Source: Tubiluchus corallicola (taxonomy: Eukaryota; Priapulida; Priapulimorpha; Priapulimorphida; Tubiluchidae). Taken from it: 62,000 nt of DNA. Positions within the stretch are counted from its first letter, which is position 1. Every line of letters begins with the position of its first letter. The notes beneath the pieces were generated by a model that made no database searches, was not told the DNA's origin, and was given only the letters and a program-made list of their open reading frames with translations. Location of the stretch: NCBI GenBank assembly GCA_030141605.1, contig JAQGDQ010000450.1, forward strand, positions 1 to 62,000, read 5' to 3'. Positions 32,501-39,377 of this stretch are shown here, in pieces. A program made the translations under genes and the position numbers.

Positions 32501-34973
32501 CCCCTGTTGATAAGATTCTGTATCGCATACGCATGCTTTCATGTCATCCGTAAGCAGTTATTTTTTGTGTTTTAGAGGATCGCCGTTTTGAACCACGAAC
32601 TTTCGTCGCACTCCTCACGACAGGAAGAGGAGGAAACTTTGCCGGATGAGTTTCCAAGCGTAAGTTCCTCTTTCGAGCTATTTTATTTTATTTTTTGTAG
32701 TAATAGTTAGGCTGTTATTTATATATGTTTGAAGGTCTTACTGCTCAGTTAACACGTATGTATATTAATACTCAGTATATATGTATGCAAAAAGTTAGCA
32801 CAGTAAATATATATTGTTCATGTAATGTAAGTTATGTTCATGTATTGTAATGTAATGTAATGATGATCATTGTTAACACACATCTAGAGCCTCCTTTTGT
32901 AATCAAAGATAGCTTCATCGGTAAGGATGATCATGTATGCACTTTACTAAAGATTCATCTCAAAATGTGCACTAGTTATGATTGTCTGTTTTTTAACTCT
33001 TTATGAAATTTAAGTTTTTAACACACCGAAAAATGCAACATTGTGTTGTACTAAAACTAGGCAAGCTTCAAGATAAAAATTCAAATTTACTGCTCTGTTC
33101 ACGCATGAGCTGTTGAACGTGTGCAGTTCGTCAGAAACTAACACATCTCAACTGATAGGTACAGCACCTGTTTTTTGTGCAATGCGTTTCCGAAATGCAG
33201 GTGCTAGTGCCTGTCTAACTAGCGAATGGCGAAATACATGTAGCAGTGAAGAACTAGTGGCGCGAAAGTGAAATTGTGTTTGTGTGGTAATAATTCTTTC
33301 ACGTAGTCTTTTTTGAAAAAGTAGTATGTTTCCTTTCAATATTTTAAAGAATAGATTGTTCTAGACTGTTAAGACTCTCTCTTAAGACAACTCTTAAGAA
33401 TAGACCCATAAGATTGGATCCGGTTTTGCTTTAAGGCCTTTGTGTTAGTTTGAGTTTCGTCCACCAGAGTGAGCTTGATCTTGTCTTTCTATGCTCTTGC
33501 CCTTGCTTTCTTTCATTGTTACACCTGTTTTCAAGTAATGTTGTGTTTTAGTAAATTAAGTAATGTAGTAATTTAAGCGATACAAATGAATACACTGATA
33601 TGCTGTATCTGTACGTTCTCGTCTTATCTGTGAAGTTACTGTTTTTAGGAAGACGACTCTGATCAAGTGGAGAAAGCCAAGAAAGATGCTGAGGAAGTTC
33701 GGAAACTACAGAAGCTGTTCAAAGGACTAAAGTTTTATCTCGGACGCGAGGTCCCACGCGAATCGCTCATCTTCGTGATCAGGCGAGTGTTGGGTGTCCT
33801 TGAAGTTGGCTTGTAACTGAGCTGTACTTGTACTTGTACTAGTATTGAGCTGTACTTGTACTTGAACTGAGCTGTGTTTTACGTAATGTAGAATAATTCT
33901 TCATTTAAATGCTTGTGATGTATTAGCTGACCACTTCTTGAAGCAAAATTTGCAGCTGTGTATTATTATATATATATGTGTACTTGCAAACCAAAATCGT
34001 CCATAAGTCGTCATAGTTAAAACTACATTATGATGCTTCTAAGTAGGATGCACCAAATATTTAGTCAAATTTTGCAAATTGCAATATGAAATGCATTTGC
34101 TTACTTTAGATAAATTAAAAATCGATTTTTTCGACGAAAAATTGAAAAAAAGCTTGCAACAACTGCAGTGTTTGCTCTGTAACAATGTACAGTATCACTT
34201 GTGTGAAATCGATTAATGCAGAAAATTTCAACTACCCAGACACAACACTCTGGTACACTTTGGCCTCAAGTCTGCACTATTTTTAAGGAGAAATTCCTGT
34301 TAAAAGATGAAACAGTTGGCTGATCGGTTAGTTTTTCCTGGAATAGCAGCACAACACTACACAGCTTGGACTGTACCAAGCAGGCAATCAATAAAATAGT
34401 GTGTACTATCACGCAAGTGTACACCAGACTAAGCTACTCAATAGGCTAAGTTGGAGTGTCTGAAAAGGGCATGTTTTTCTTAATTTTATTAAATTAAATC
34501 GCTTATAAATGCCTAAACAAATAGCATGATTGAATAGCCAAGATTGTCCTGAATAGAACAGTACCTGATTTGAATCATTTAGTTATGTCTGTTCTCATAC
34601 AGTAGCAGAAAAGTCACAGGTCTTATAAGACTTGAATGGCGCGGCCCTGAAAGAGTTTAATTAATATAAAACTTCTACTCTTTGAGACAAAACTTAAATT
34701 TCAAATAAATATGCTTATACTCACTTCTATTCTGCATTAATGTTCACGCTAACGTAATTTGCAACATTGAAAGTTGTTTTGGGGATTTTCAGGATTGCAC
34801 CTTTTGCTCGATGTGGCTGTCAATTTTGTTCTTTCTTCGTTTAGGTCATTTGGTGGCGAGGTATCGTGGGACAAGTCGTCGTGCATAGGCGCTACATACG
34901 ATGAGACAGATGAGAGTATAACGCATCAAATTATCGACCGCCCTAGTGTAGCAGGAAAACAATATTTATCTAG
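16065..34973 (+). CDS. PES1: Pescadillo homologue, exons 1-10 (5' part of a disrupted gene)
   Basis: Exons: 16065-16085, 20251-20330, 21015-21168, 22406-22515, 26272-26443, 27215-27304, 29741-29932, 32576-32659, 33649-33782, 34845-34973. All phases agree, giving 388 residues plus two bases. The start is MAKEKKK, then [20 protein letters not shown], the Pescadillo N-terminus. Core landmarks are [67 protein letters not shown] and [19 protein letters not shown] charged linker (exons 7-8) precedes the first half of the BRCT domain ([37 protein letters not shown]). Pescadillo works in the nucleolar PeBoW complex (with BOP1 and WDR12) in 60S subunit maturation. Intron 9 has a GC donor. The next exon is missing on this strand and lies on the minus strand at 38999-39183. 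Family identity is near certain. Confidence 0.95.
16105..16262 (-). mobile_element. Retroelement 3' end in PES1 intron 1
   Basis: After a short (TA)n the sequence 'ttaattctttatttgtcat' and 'acactgttcaagacaaatgcgtccagtg' parallels 6623-6740. This suggests two minus-oriented copies of one family ending in simple-repeat tails. No coding part was recognised. Confidence 0.5.
16265..17325. other. PES1 intron 1 sequence, no further gene seen
   Basis: Non-coding intronic sequence. The short minus-strand ORF at 16372-16560 has no recognisable family. Confidence 0.4.
17326..18975 (+). repeat. 47-bp minisatellite in PES1 intron 1, about 35 copies
   Basis: The unit contains gagtgtagagcatgctcg followed by ttggagttgctgagaaagag and gagatcaca. 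Units are nearly identical, with a handful of recurring point variants (tgtag/tgcag, gctcg/ggtcg, gctcg/gcttg) dispersed through the array. That pattern is typical of recent unequal exchange. It is the longest tandem array in the window apart from simple-sequence DNA. Confidence 0.95.
19037..19527. mobile_element. MITE family C, copy 1 (tagtgatgggc ends)
   Basis: The left end is tagtgttgggcaatt. The right end, complemented, is tagtgatgggcgatt. The copy at 48355-48837 shares these ends and interior blocks ('cagcacaaataa' / 'ttatttgtgcta', 'tagtcagtg'-like) in opposite orientation. The ends look hAT-like, but no clear 8-bp duplication is visible here. Confidence 0.65.
19741..20181 (+). mobile_element. 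LINE-T copy a: degenerate ORF2 end, 3' UTR and short (TTATC)n tail
   Basis: The fragment '[22 protein letters not shown]' can be read at about 19772-19838, here split as [12 protein letters not shown] and [12 protein letters not shown]. It is the conserved region after the reverse transcriptase in this LINE type. It is followed by a 3' UTR containing 'gttggcaggaaaa', 'cctagatagagaaaatgtta', 'gaaaataaatattatcttat' and a tail of only two units. The same sequence occurs at 35795 (+) and 40990-39378 (-). It is truncated and inactive, in PES1 intron 1. Confidence 0.8.
20436..20851. mobile_element. hAT MITE family D, copy 1, with 8-bp TSD
   Basis: Terminal inverted repeats caggggtgtgcaaa / tttgcacacccctg bound 416 bp. 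The exact 8-bp duplication atttatca flanks both ends (20428-20435, 20852-20859). It sits in PES1 intron 2. The CAGGG terminus and 8-bp TSD identify hAT. There is no transposase. A second copy at 30524-30929 lies in intron 7. Confidence 0.95.
21540..22360 (+). repeat. Dispersed repeat R3, copy 1 (PES1 intron 3)
   Basis: This aligns over several hundred bases with 33980-34665, for example 'aatgcatttgctta', 'actgcagtgtttgc', 'gtacagtatcacttgtgtga' and 'gtgtacaccagactaagcta'. Its downstream part (about 22150-22360) resembles 31520-31750. Noncoding, with approximate boundaries. Confidence 0.65.
22516..23150. other. PES1 intron 4, first part; no gene seen
   Basis: Intronic sequence. ORFs at 22798-23294 on both strands show no family features and partly overlap the MITE at 23157, so they were not annotated. 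Confidence 0.4.
23157..23489. mobile_element. pogo/Tigger-type MITE family E
   Basis: 333 bp with ends cagtcgaccctcgttaaacc and, complemented, cagccaaccctcgttaaacc. The repeated 'cggataa', 'ccggac' vocabulary resembles other Tc1/mariner-pogo MITEs. The right flank is TA, and the left TA is mutated to TG. It lies in PES1 intron 4. Confidence 0.8.
23690..23935 (+). repeat. Imperfect direct duplication of about 130 bp in PES1 intron 4
   Basis: 'cttgtctgttactgagatgc' (about 23691) recurs as 'tttgtctgttactgagatgc' (about 23829), each followed by 'taccata', 'aaatgttc' and 'ttattcagccat'. Confidence 0.7.
23945..24720 (+). repeat. 46-bp minisatellite in PES1 intron 4, about 17 copies
   Basis: The unit contains gttcgtaagaattttcagac, agaaatatttaaaaacttca and tacc. 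Several units lack two bases in 'cagacagaaatatt' (reading cagacaaatatt), giving 44-bp variants. The array is tandem throughout. Confidence 0.95.
24721..25545. other. PES1 intron 4, middle part; no gene seen
   Basis: Non-coding sequence with a short AATAAT-rich microsatellite at about 25310-25345 and degenerate 'ggtaggtaggtac'/'ggcaggcag' repeats near 25445-25530. The 'gtcctggaaagtcattgaaaa' style text near 24790-24850 is low-complexity repeat. Confidence 0.45.
25553..26135 (+). repeat. 15-bp minisatellite in PES1 intron 4, about 38 copies
   Basis: The unit is agtgaaagccggcgt with variants (agtgaaaactggcac, agtcaaaaccagtgt). Because 15 is divisible by three, several frames on both strands stay open and read VKAGV-, TPAFT- or SRRSE-like repeats. 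These are artefacts of the array. A few units carry a one-base insertion that shifts register near 25825-25845. Confidence 0.95.
26665..27048 (+). repeat. 24-bp minisatellite in PES1 intron 5, about 16 copies
   Basis: The unit is cttaaggcacgtaaactgcc plus gtaa. The central units are almost perfectly identical, and the outer units vary (aaattaagg, cacataaac). Open frames on the minus strand are artefacts of the 24-bp period. It fills about half of intron 5. Confidence 0.95.
27333..27606 (-). mobile_element. tRNA-derived SINE, copy 2 (PES1 intron 6)
   Basis: Read on the minus strand it starts gacggtttagtctagtggta, carries the B-box-like gagttcgaacc and ends tttaaataaagattatta with nine or so TTA units. 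It is the best preserved of the three copies here and lies antisense to PES1. Confidence 0.9.
28035..28132 (+). repeat. Short tandem repeat (tgcactgaacactgagagt)
   Basis: About three units of 'gtcctgcactgaaca(t/c)tgagagt' with embedded gtgaga runs, in PES1 intron 6. Confidence 0.7.
28466..29113 (-). repeat. Dispersed repeat R3, copy 2, possibly TIR-bounded
   Basis: The left end has 'gtcgtccacaagtcggcaat', and the right end, complemented, has 'aatccaagtcggcatag'. The copy at 33980 begins with the related 'gtccataagtcgtcatag'. The 28500-28620 part also resembles 19590-19745 in reverse. It is probably a non-autonomous DNA element in PES1 intron 6, with approximate boundaries. Confidence 0.5.
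29219..29523. repeat. (CT)n microsatellite, about 300 bp (PES1 intron 6)
   Basis: A pyrimidine-only tract with occasional ccct and tgtc interruptions, ending about 215 bp upstream of exon 7. SLSLSL and RERERE ORFs through it are artefacts. Confidence 0.95.
30283..30420 (-). mobile_element. Retroelement 3' end with (ATTCA)n tail, copy 2
   Basis: It starts attcaattcaattcaattc and continues into sequence resembling 8275-8400. It lies antisense in PES1 intron 7. Confidence 0.5.
30524..30929. mobile_element. hAT MITE family D, copy 2, with 8-bp TSD
   Basis: Same ends (caggggtgtgcaaa / tttgcacacccctg) and a near-identical interior to 20436-20851. It is flanked by ttgtagaa (30516-30523) and ctgtagaa (30930-30937), an 8-bp duplication with one mismatch. 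It lies in PES1 intron 7. Confidence 0.95.
31125..31750 (+). repeat. Dispersed repeat R1, copy 2
   Basis: This corresponds to the reverse complement of about 5860-6310. The ORF 31225-31593 that runs through it is not preserved in the other copy, so it was not called a gene. The distal part resembles 22150-22360. It lies in PES1 intron 7. Confidence 0.6.
31883..32385 (+). repeat. Approximately 122-bp tandem repeat, four copies (PES1 intron 7)
   Basis: Each unit contains acaaggtgctgtacctctca, a CTG/CTA triplet run (tactgctgctgctactacta) and 'acatataaatgattg'. The last unit is truncated about 190 bp before exon 8. Confidence 0.9.
33000..33545 (-). repeat. Dispersed repeat R2, copy 2 (PES1 intron 8)
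   Basis: This is the reverse complement of much of 7480-8030, including 'gaactagtggcgcgaa' and 'gtggtaataattctttcacg'. The minus-strand ORF at 33148-33339 is a repeat shadow shared with 7689-7871. Confidence 0.65.
33783..33784 (+). promoter_or_regulatory. PES1: Non-canonical GC splice donor of PES1 intron 9
   Basis: The exon 9 border reads atcag|gcgagt. Exon 10 begins after tttag with g-tca-ttt. Only this junction restores the family reading ...[13 protein letters not shown]. The neighbouring GT at 33787 would shift the frame. GC-AG introns are a known minor class of U2 introns. Confidence 0.85.
33980..34665 (+). repeat. Dispersed repeat R3, copy 3 (PES1 intron 9)
   Basis: Long alignment with 21540-22150 in the same orientation. 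Both copies end near a 'ggtcttataaga' and 'gcggccctgaa' block. Noncoding. Confidence 0.65.
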
Positions 34974-35214
34974 GTATGTGGTGCTGTTTCGTACTAGTGA
35001 TTAGCATAGTTATGCTTATGGCAGAATCTAGCGGTAAAACGTAATTTAATGAAAGACAGGATGATTTTTCATATACTACCTCATTTTCAAGTCCGATAAA
35101 AAGTATACATTTTAACACATCTAAACTAGAAAAGCGTTTCTGATAATTAATTAATAGATTTGAAACTTAATTAACGGTGCGCGAGCTCAGCTATTGATGA
35201 CATCACAAACTAAC

Positions 35215-35660
35215 ATGACTTTTATCAGCAAAAATATTCCACGAGTGTGTTTCATGTGTTTGCAAAAGTGAAAATTGAAGTACAGTGCTATTGTAAGATA
35301 TTCAGCGTTTTGTACTAAAACTAGGCAAGTTTGAAGATAAAAATTCAAATTTCAAATTTAGCTTTCAACTGAGCTGTCACATGTGTGTAGTTCGTCACAA
35401 ACTAACACATGTGAACTGTTAGGTACAGCACACCTACTTTTTGTACAATACGTTTTCGAAATGCAGGCGCTAATGCCCGTTAAACTAGCGAATGGCAAAA
35501 TGCATGTAACAGCTAAGAACTAGTGGCGCAAATGCGAAATTGTGTTCGTGTGGTAATAATTCTTTCACGTAAGTCATTTCCGAAAAAATAGCATGTTTCC
35601 TTTCAAAATTTTAAAGAGTAGATTGTTTTAGCCTATAGACTAAAACAGTTGGGTCCGGTG
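35215..35660 (-). repeat. Dispersed repeat R2, copy 3
   Basis: Same orientation as 33000-33545 and reversed relative to 7480-8030. It lies just downstream of PES1 exon 10. Confidence 0.6.
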
Positions 35661-35794
35661 TTACTTCAAGTAGAAGAAAAATTTGCCAAAGAAACCCATT
35701 TTATCAAAGATACTATCATGGCAAAAGGCTTAAATGATATCAATTTACTTTAAAATTTAGGTTTAGTATTTAAACATAGCTGAACTGACTTTTT

Positions 35795-36775
35795 GTTACG
35801 ACTTGCAATAATATTGCATCCAAAAGATTTAAGAAGTACATATTATTACCATGTTATCGCTCATATACATTATGTTTCATATCGGTTTACGTGCTTTAAG
35901 CTCATGTTTCTACAAATATGTACTGTTTTATATCATACCGATGAAAATAAATATCTTATCTTATCTTATCTTATCTTATCTTATCTTATCTTATCTTATC
36001 TTATCTTATCTTATCTTATCTTATCTTATCTTATCTTATCTTATCTTATCTTATCTTATCTTATCTTATCTTATCTTATCTTACCTTACCTTACCTTACC
36101 TTACCTTACCTTACCTTACCTTACCTTACCTTACCTTACCTTACCTTACCTTACCTTACCTTACCTTACCTTACCTTACCTTACCTTACCTTACCTTACC
36201 TTACCTTACCTTACCTTACCTTACCTTACCTTACCTTACCTTACCTTACCTTACCTTACCTTACCTTACCTTACCTTACCTTACCTTACCTTGCCTTACC
36301 TTACCTTACCTTACCTTACCTTACCTTACCTTACCTTACCTTACCTTACCTTACCTTACCTTACCTTACCTTACCTTACCTTACCTTACCTTACCTTACC
36401 TTACCTTACCTTACCTTACCTTACCTTACCTTACCTTACCTTACCTTACCTTACCTTACCTTACCTTACCTTACCTTACCTTACCTTACCTTACCTTACC
36501 TTACCTTACCTTACCTTACCTTACCTTACCTTACCTTATCTTACCTTACCTTACCTTACCTTACCTTACCTTACCTTACCTTATCTTATCTTACCTTACC
36601 TTACCTTACCTTACCTTACCTTACTTTCTTACCTTACCTTACCTTACCTTACCTTACCTTACCTTACCTTACCTTACCTTACCTTACCTTACCTTACCTT
36701 ACCTTACCTTACCTTACCTTACCTTATCTTATCTTACCTTAACTTACCTTACCTCACCTTAAACTTAACTTACTT
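35795..36775 (+). mobile_element. LINE-T copy b: 3' UTR with greatly expanded (TTATC)n/(TTACC)n tail
   Basis: About 150 bp of LINE 3' UTR ('ttattaccatgttatcgctc', 'tcataccgatgaaaataaat') is followed by about 800 bp of pentanucleotides. The first ~27 units are TTATC, then over 120 are mostly TTACC with rare TTATC reversions. The 303- and 336-residue ORFs reading SYLIL/PYLTL are artefacts of a 15-base super-period. This copy faces copy c (39378-40990, minus) and bounds the stretch holding the inverted PES1 exons. Confidence 0.95.
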
Positions 36776-36860
36776 ACTTACATTAATCTTACTCCTTTCT
36801 TAATGGTGCCCTATTTTATAGTTTAAGCAAGTAGGAATAACACTAAGATTTGTGGAATTA

Positions 36861-37343
36861 CCGTATTTTCCCGTGTATAAGAGACCCTTTTTTGCTCAGA
36901 ATTTTCACTTTAAAAATAGGGGGTCTCTTATACATGGGAGTAAGTCTCTTCAATAAGATGCATAAATTGTGACACTAATGATTTTAAAGAAATAAGTGCT
37001 CTACAACTGTTTTATTTCGAATAATTATAGTTTCCTTTCAATAAATCTTCTCCATGGCTAGAGGTCATTATTAAATCTTTCAAGAAGTGTGGCATCTCCA
37101 ATGCCATGGACGGCACAGAGGACAATGCCATTTTTGAGCAGAGTGACTCCTCTGATGATGAACTGGCTGGAATTGCTGAAGGTCTGACTCCAGTTGATAT
37201 TTTTGATGAGAGTGATGAGGAATTTAATGATTTCTATGATGAATAAAGTTATTCATTACCAAAAAACTTTTTTCCAGAATTTTTGCCTAAAAATTGAAGG
37301 GGTCTCTTATACACAAGGGTCTCTTATACATGGGAAAATACGG
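36861..37343 (+). mobile_element. Deleted pogo/Tigger-family DNA transposon, TA target duplication
   Basis: 27-bp terminal inverted repeats differ at one position (starts ccgtattttcccgtgtataa; the other end, complemented, ccgtattttcccatgtataa). Both ends are flanked by TA (36859-36860, 37344-37345). The interior keeps only the 3' end of the transposase gene (37055-37246), so this is a 483-bp internal-deletion derivative of a Tc1/mariner-superfamily element. Confidence 0.93.
37055..37246 (+). pseudogene. Transposase C-terminal remnant (DDE_1, pogo/Tigger type)
   Basis: 63 codons then a stop: WLEVIIKSFKKCGISNAMDG, TEDNAIFEQSDSSDDEL, then an acidic tail ending FNDFYDE. The 'SFKKCGISNAMDGTED' motif with an acidic tail is characteristic of the end of pogo/Tigger transposases. 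The helix-turn-helix and catalytic DDE/DDD core are absent. It is open to its natural stop, which suggests a fairly young deletion. Confidence 0.8.
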
Positions 37344-37499
37344 TAGTTGCGACACAAACGCTTTCTGTTTTTTTCTAAATCAGTATGTTATGTTATGTTA
37401 TGTTACGTTACGTTATGTTTTTGAATCACTATAGAAAAATTACCCCCATAAATTGGTCTTGGGGAAAACACTTTAGGGCAGGTTAAAATTTAGGACCAG

Positions 37500-38600
37500 A
37501 TGAGCGCCTCAAAATGTACAAATCTGTGCATGGCAAGGACGAGGGCAGGGATGAGAATGACAAATTGCAAAAAAACTCTGAAAAAGGCCGGGGATTTGGG
37601 GGCCGCGTAGGCCCCCATCGGGGTTCAAGCAACAAATTGCAATTTTGTGACCAGAGAGAGCCTCTAAGTGGACTTAAAATATCAATTACCTTGTTTCATG
37701 CATAATTTAAAATACCCAACTATCAAGGATACATGATACCTAATTGTCTCAAAAACGCCTAAGTACTGGCCGCTCCTGTGCAAAAGTATATAAAAACTGT
37801 CTGCAATTGATTCAAATAACTCCGCACAATTGATTCTACATTTTTATATATAGAGATATACATGTGGTTACACTGATGTACGTGATGTAAACAAAGTGAC
37901 GGCCTGCCAACTAGCGGTCAGTTTGTGAAATAATGTATTGGGTCCGTAAAAATTTTCTCAACGAATTTACGCGATTTACAAAAATGGCACTACTGGTCTT
38001 CCAAAAACTCGGAATTCCGCGTATCTGCAGAAAATTCTCATCCCTGAATTTTGACTCTGTTAGTTTTCTGCTGTGCACCATATGTTCATGTGAACAGCAG
38101 TAGAAAAAAATTTGAATAGTCCTTCAGGGTGCACTACCCTAAAAACTCTCCCGTCTTAGAATAGCCCCAAAAATGTATTTACAGATACCCTGTTTATTTT
38201 CCTCAGGCTTAGGCTACTTTTTATTTATTCTACAAGTTTATTTATCCTACGAGTATACAATGCACGACTCTCAACATAGTTATATAAAATTCCAGGATCA
38301 CTAGTTACTTATAGAGTGGTGCAGTAGTTGGGCACGGGACGTTTTGTGAAAACACGCCCCAAAACCCATGTTAACTTAGACACACCTGGAATATTTCTGG
38401 AATACCACAAAACATAATGATTCAGTAAAAACAAAAAGCAAAAAATTCTCAAGAAAAGATGTCTATTCACCTGCCTACTCGCCTGTTTATTGACTTGTTC
38501 CGATAACAGCTGAGATTTTACCTTGATGGTTACATGTGTAAACAGAGCTTACTACATTAACCTATGCGAGCTTTTAACAGTTTAAGTACATGATATCAAT
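37500..38600. other. Non-coding stretch with dispersed repeat R4
   Basis: The part at 37740-37935 ('caaaaacgcctaagtactgg', 'gatgtaaacaaagtgacgg', 'ccaactagcggtcag') resembles 50780-50930. The small ORF at 37514-37705 is probably repeat-derived. I looked here on both strands for the missing PES1 C-terminal exons and did not see them. Confidence 0.45.
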
Positions 38601-38612
38601 AAGTTCACTTAC

Positions 38613-39183
38613 TATCACTAGGTTGTGTTTCTTCATTCGTTTCGTTGTCATTTCTTCCATCTAATTCAACTTCTTCGTCGCGTTCAATTTCAATGTCTTT
38701 TTTTTCTTCTTCTTCTTCGTCACTTTCAGACTCTTCATCATCCTCTGATTCAGACTCGTCAGTTTCGCTCAACCCTTTGCCCACTAAAAGTAATCAGTAA
38801 TTAACTAGAATTTCTGACGAAGAATCAGTCATCACAGATTAATCAGCAATACAAATTAACATTGAAAATGGACGAATGCATTTTACATACATAAAATCTT
38901 AATACGTAAAAAGTAAATACACAAATGGCTACTATAGATAAAACTAAAATCTAAACTAAAGTTATTTAAGGTGTTATGCCTAGACTGTGTCCTACTACCT
39001 GGTAAACTTCCGTCCTGTCGCTGTTGCAACAACGTGCGCTCAGGAGGCACATAATCGCCTTCTCCCTCTTCCACAAATGGAGAAAGGTGGGGAGGCAGAG
39101 AGGCTCCCGGGAAGAAGTCTTCCACGGGAAGGAGTAAACGAGCGTTAACGCTGTCGTACACCCACTGAGGCTGAACGTAGTAC
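38613..39183 (-). CDS. PES1: Pescadillo homologue, exons 11-12, on the opposite strand
   Basis: Read on the minus strand: exon 11 is 39183-38999 (acceptor gttgcag|g) and exon 12 is 38783-38613 (acceptor ttttag|t, donor a|gtaagt). Exon 11 supplies one base, completing the arginine codon left open by exon 10 on the plus strand. The protein continues [20 protein letters not shown], then [20 protein letters not shown], the second half of the BRCT domain and its conserved follow-on. Exon 12 encodes the acidic region ([19 protein letters not shown]) found in Pescadillo proteins. Exons 1-12 together give 507 codons against about 588 residues in the human protein, so the basic C-terminal exon(s) remain unlocated. 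The orientation cannot yield one normal transcript with exons 1-10: inversion or assembly error. Confidence 0.93.
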
Positions 39184-39377
39184 CTGCAACGTAAGGCGAA
39201 ACAAAATCTATTTTAATAATGTACAAAGTCGTAATGAAATAACGTGCTATGATAACGCAGGACATGCACGCTACCATGTTTTGTCTTCTATAATCAATAA
39301 ATATCATGTAAGTAGTTAAAGGAATGCGAACTCATTACTACTATACTAGCTGAAAAGGTATTTTGCATTTTCCTATT

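Noticed and set aside
35793-36803. 336- and 303-residue ORFs with SYLIL/PYLTL repeats that resemble a membrane protein
   Set aside because: Three pentanucleotides make a 15-base period with no stop. This is a LINE tail, not a gene.
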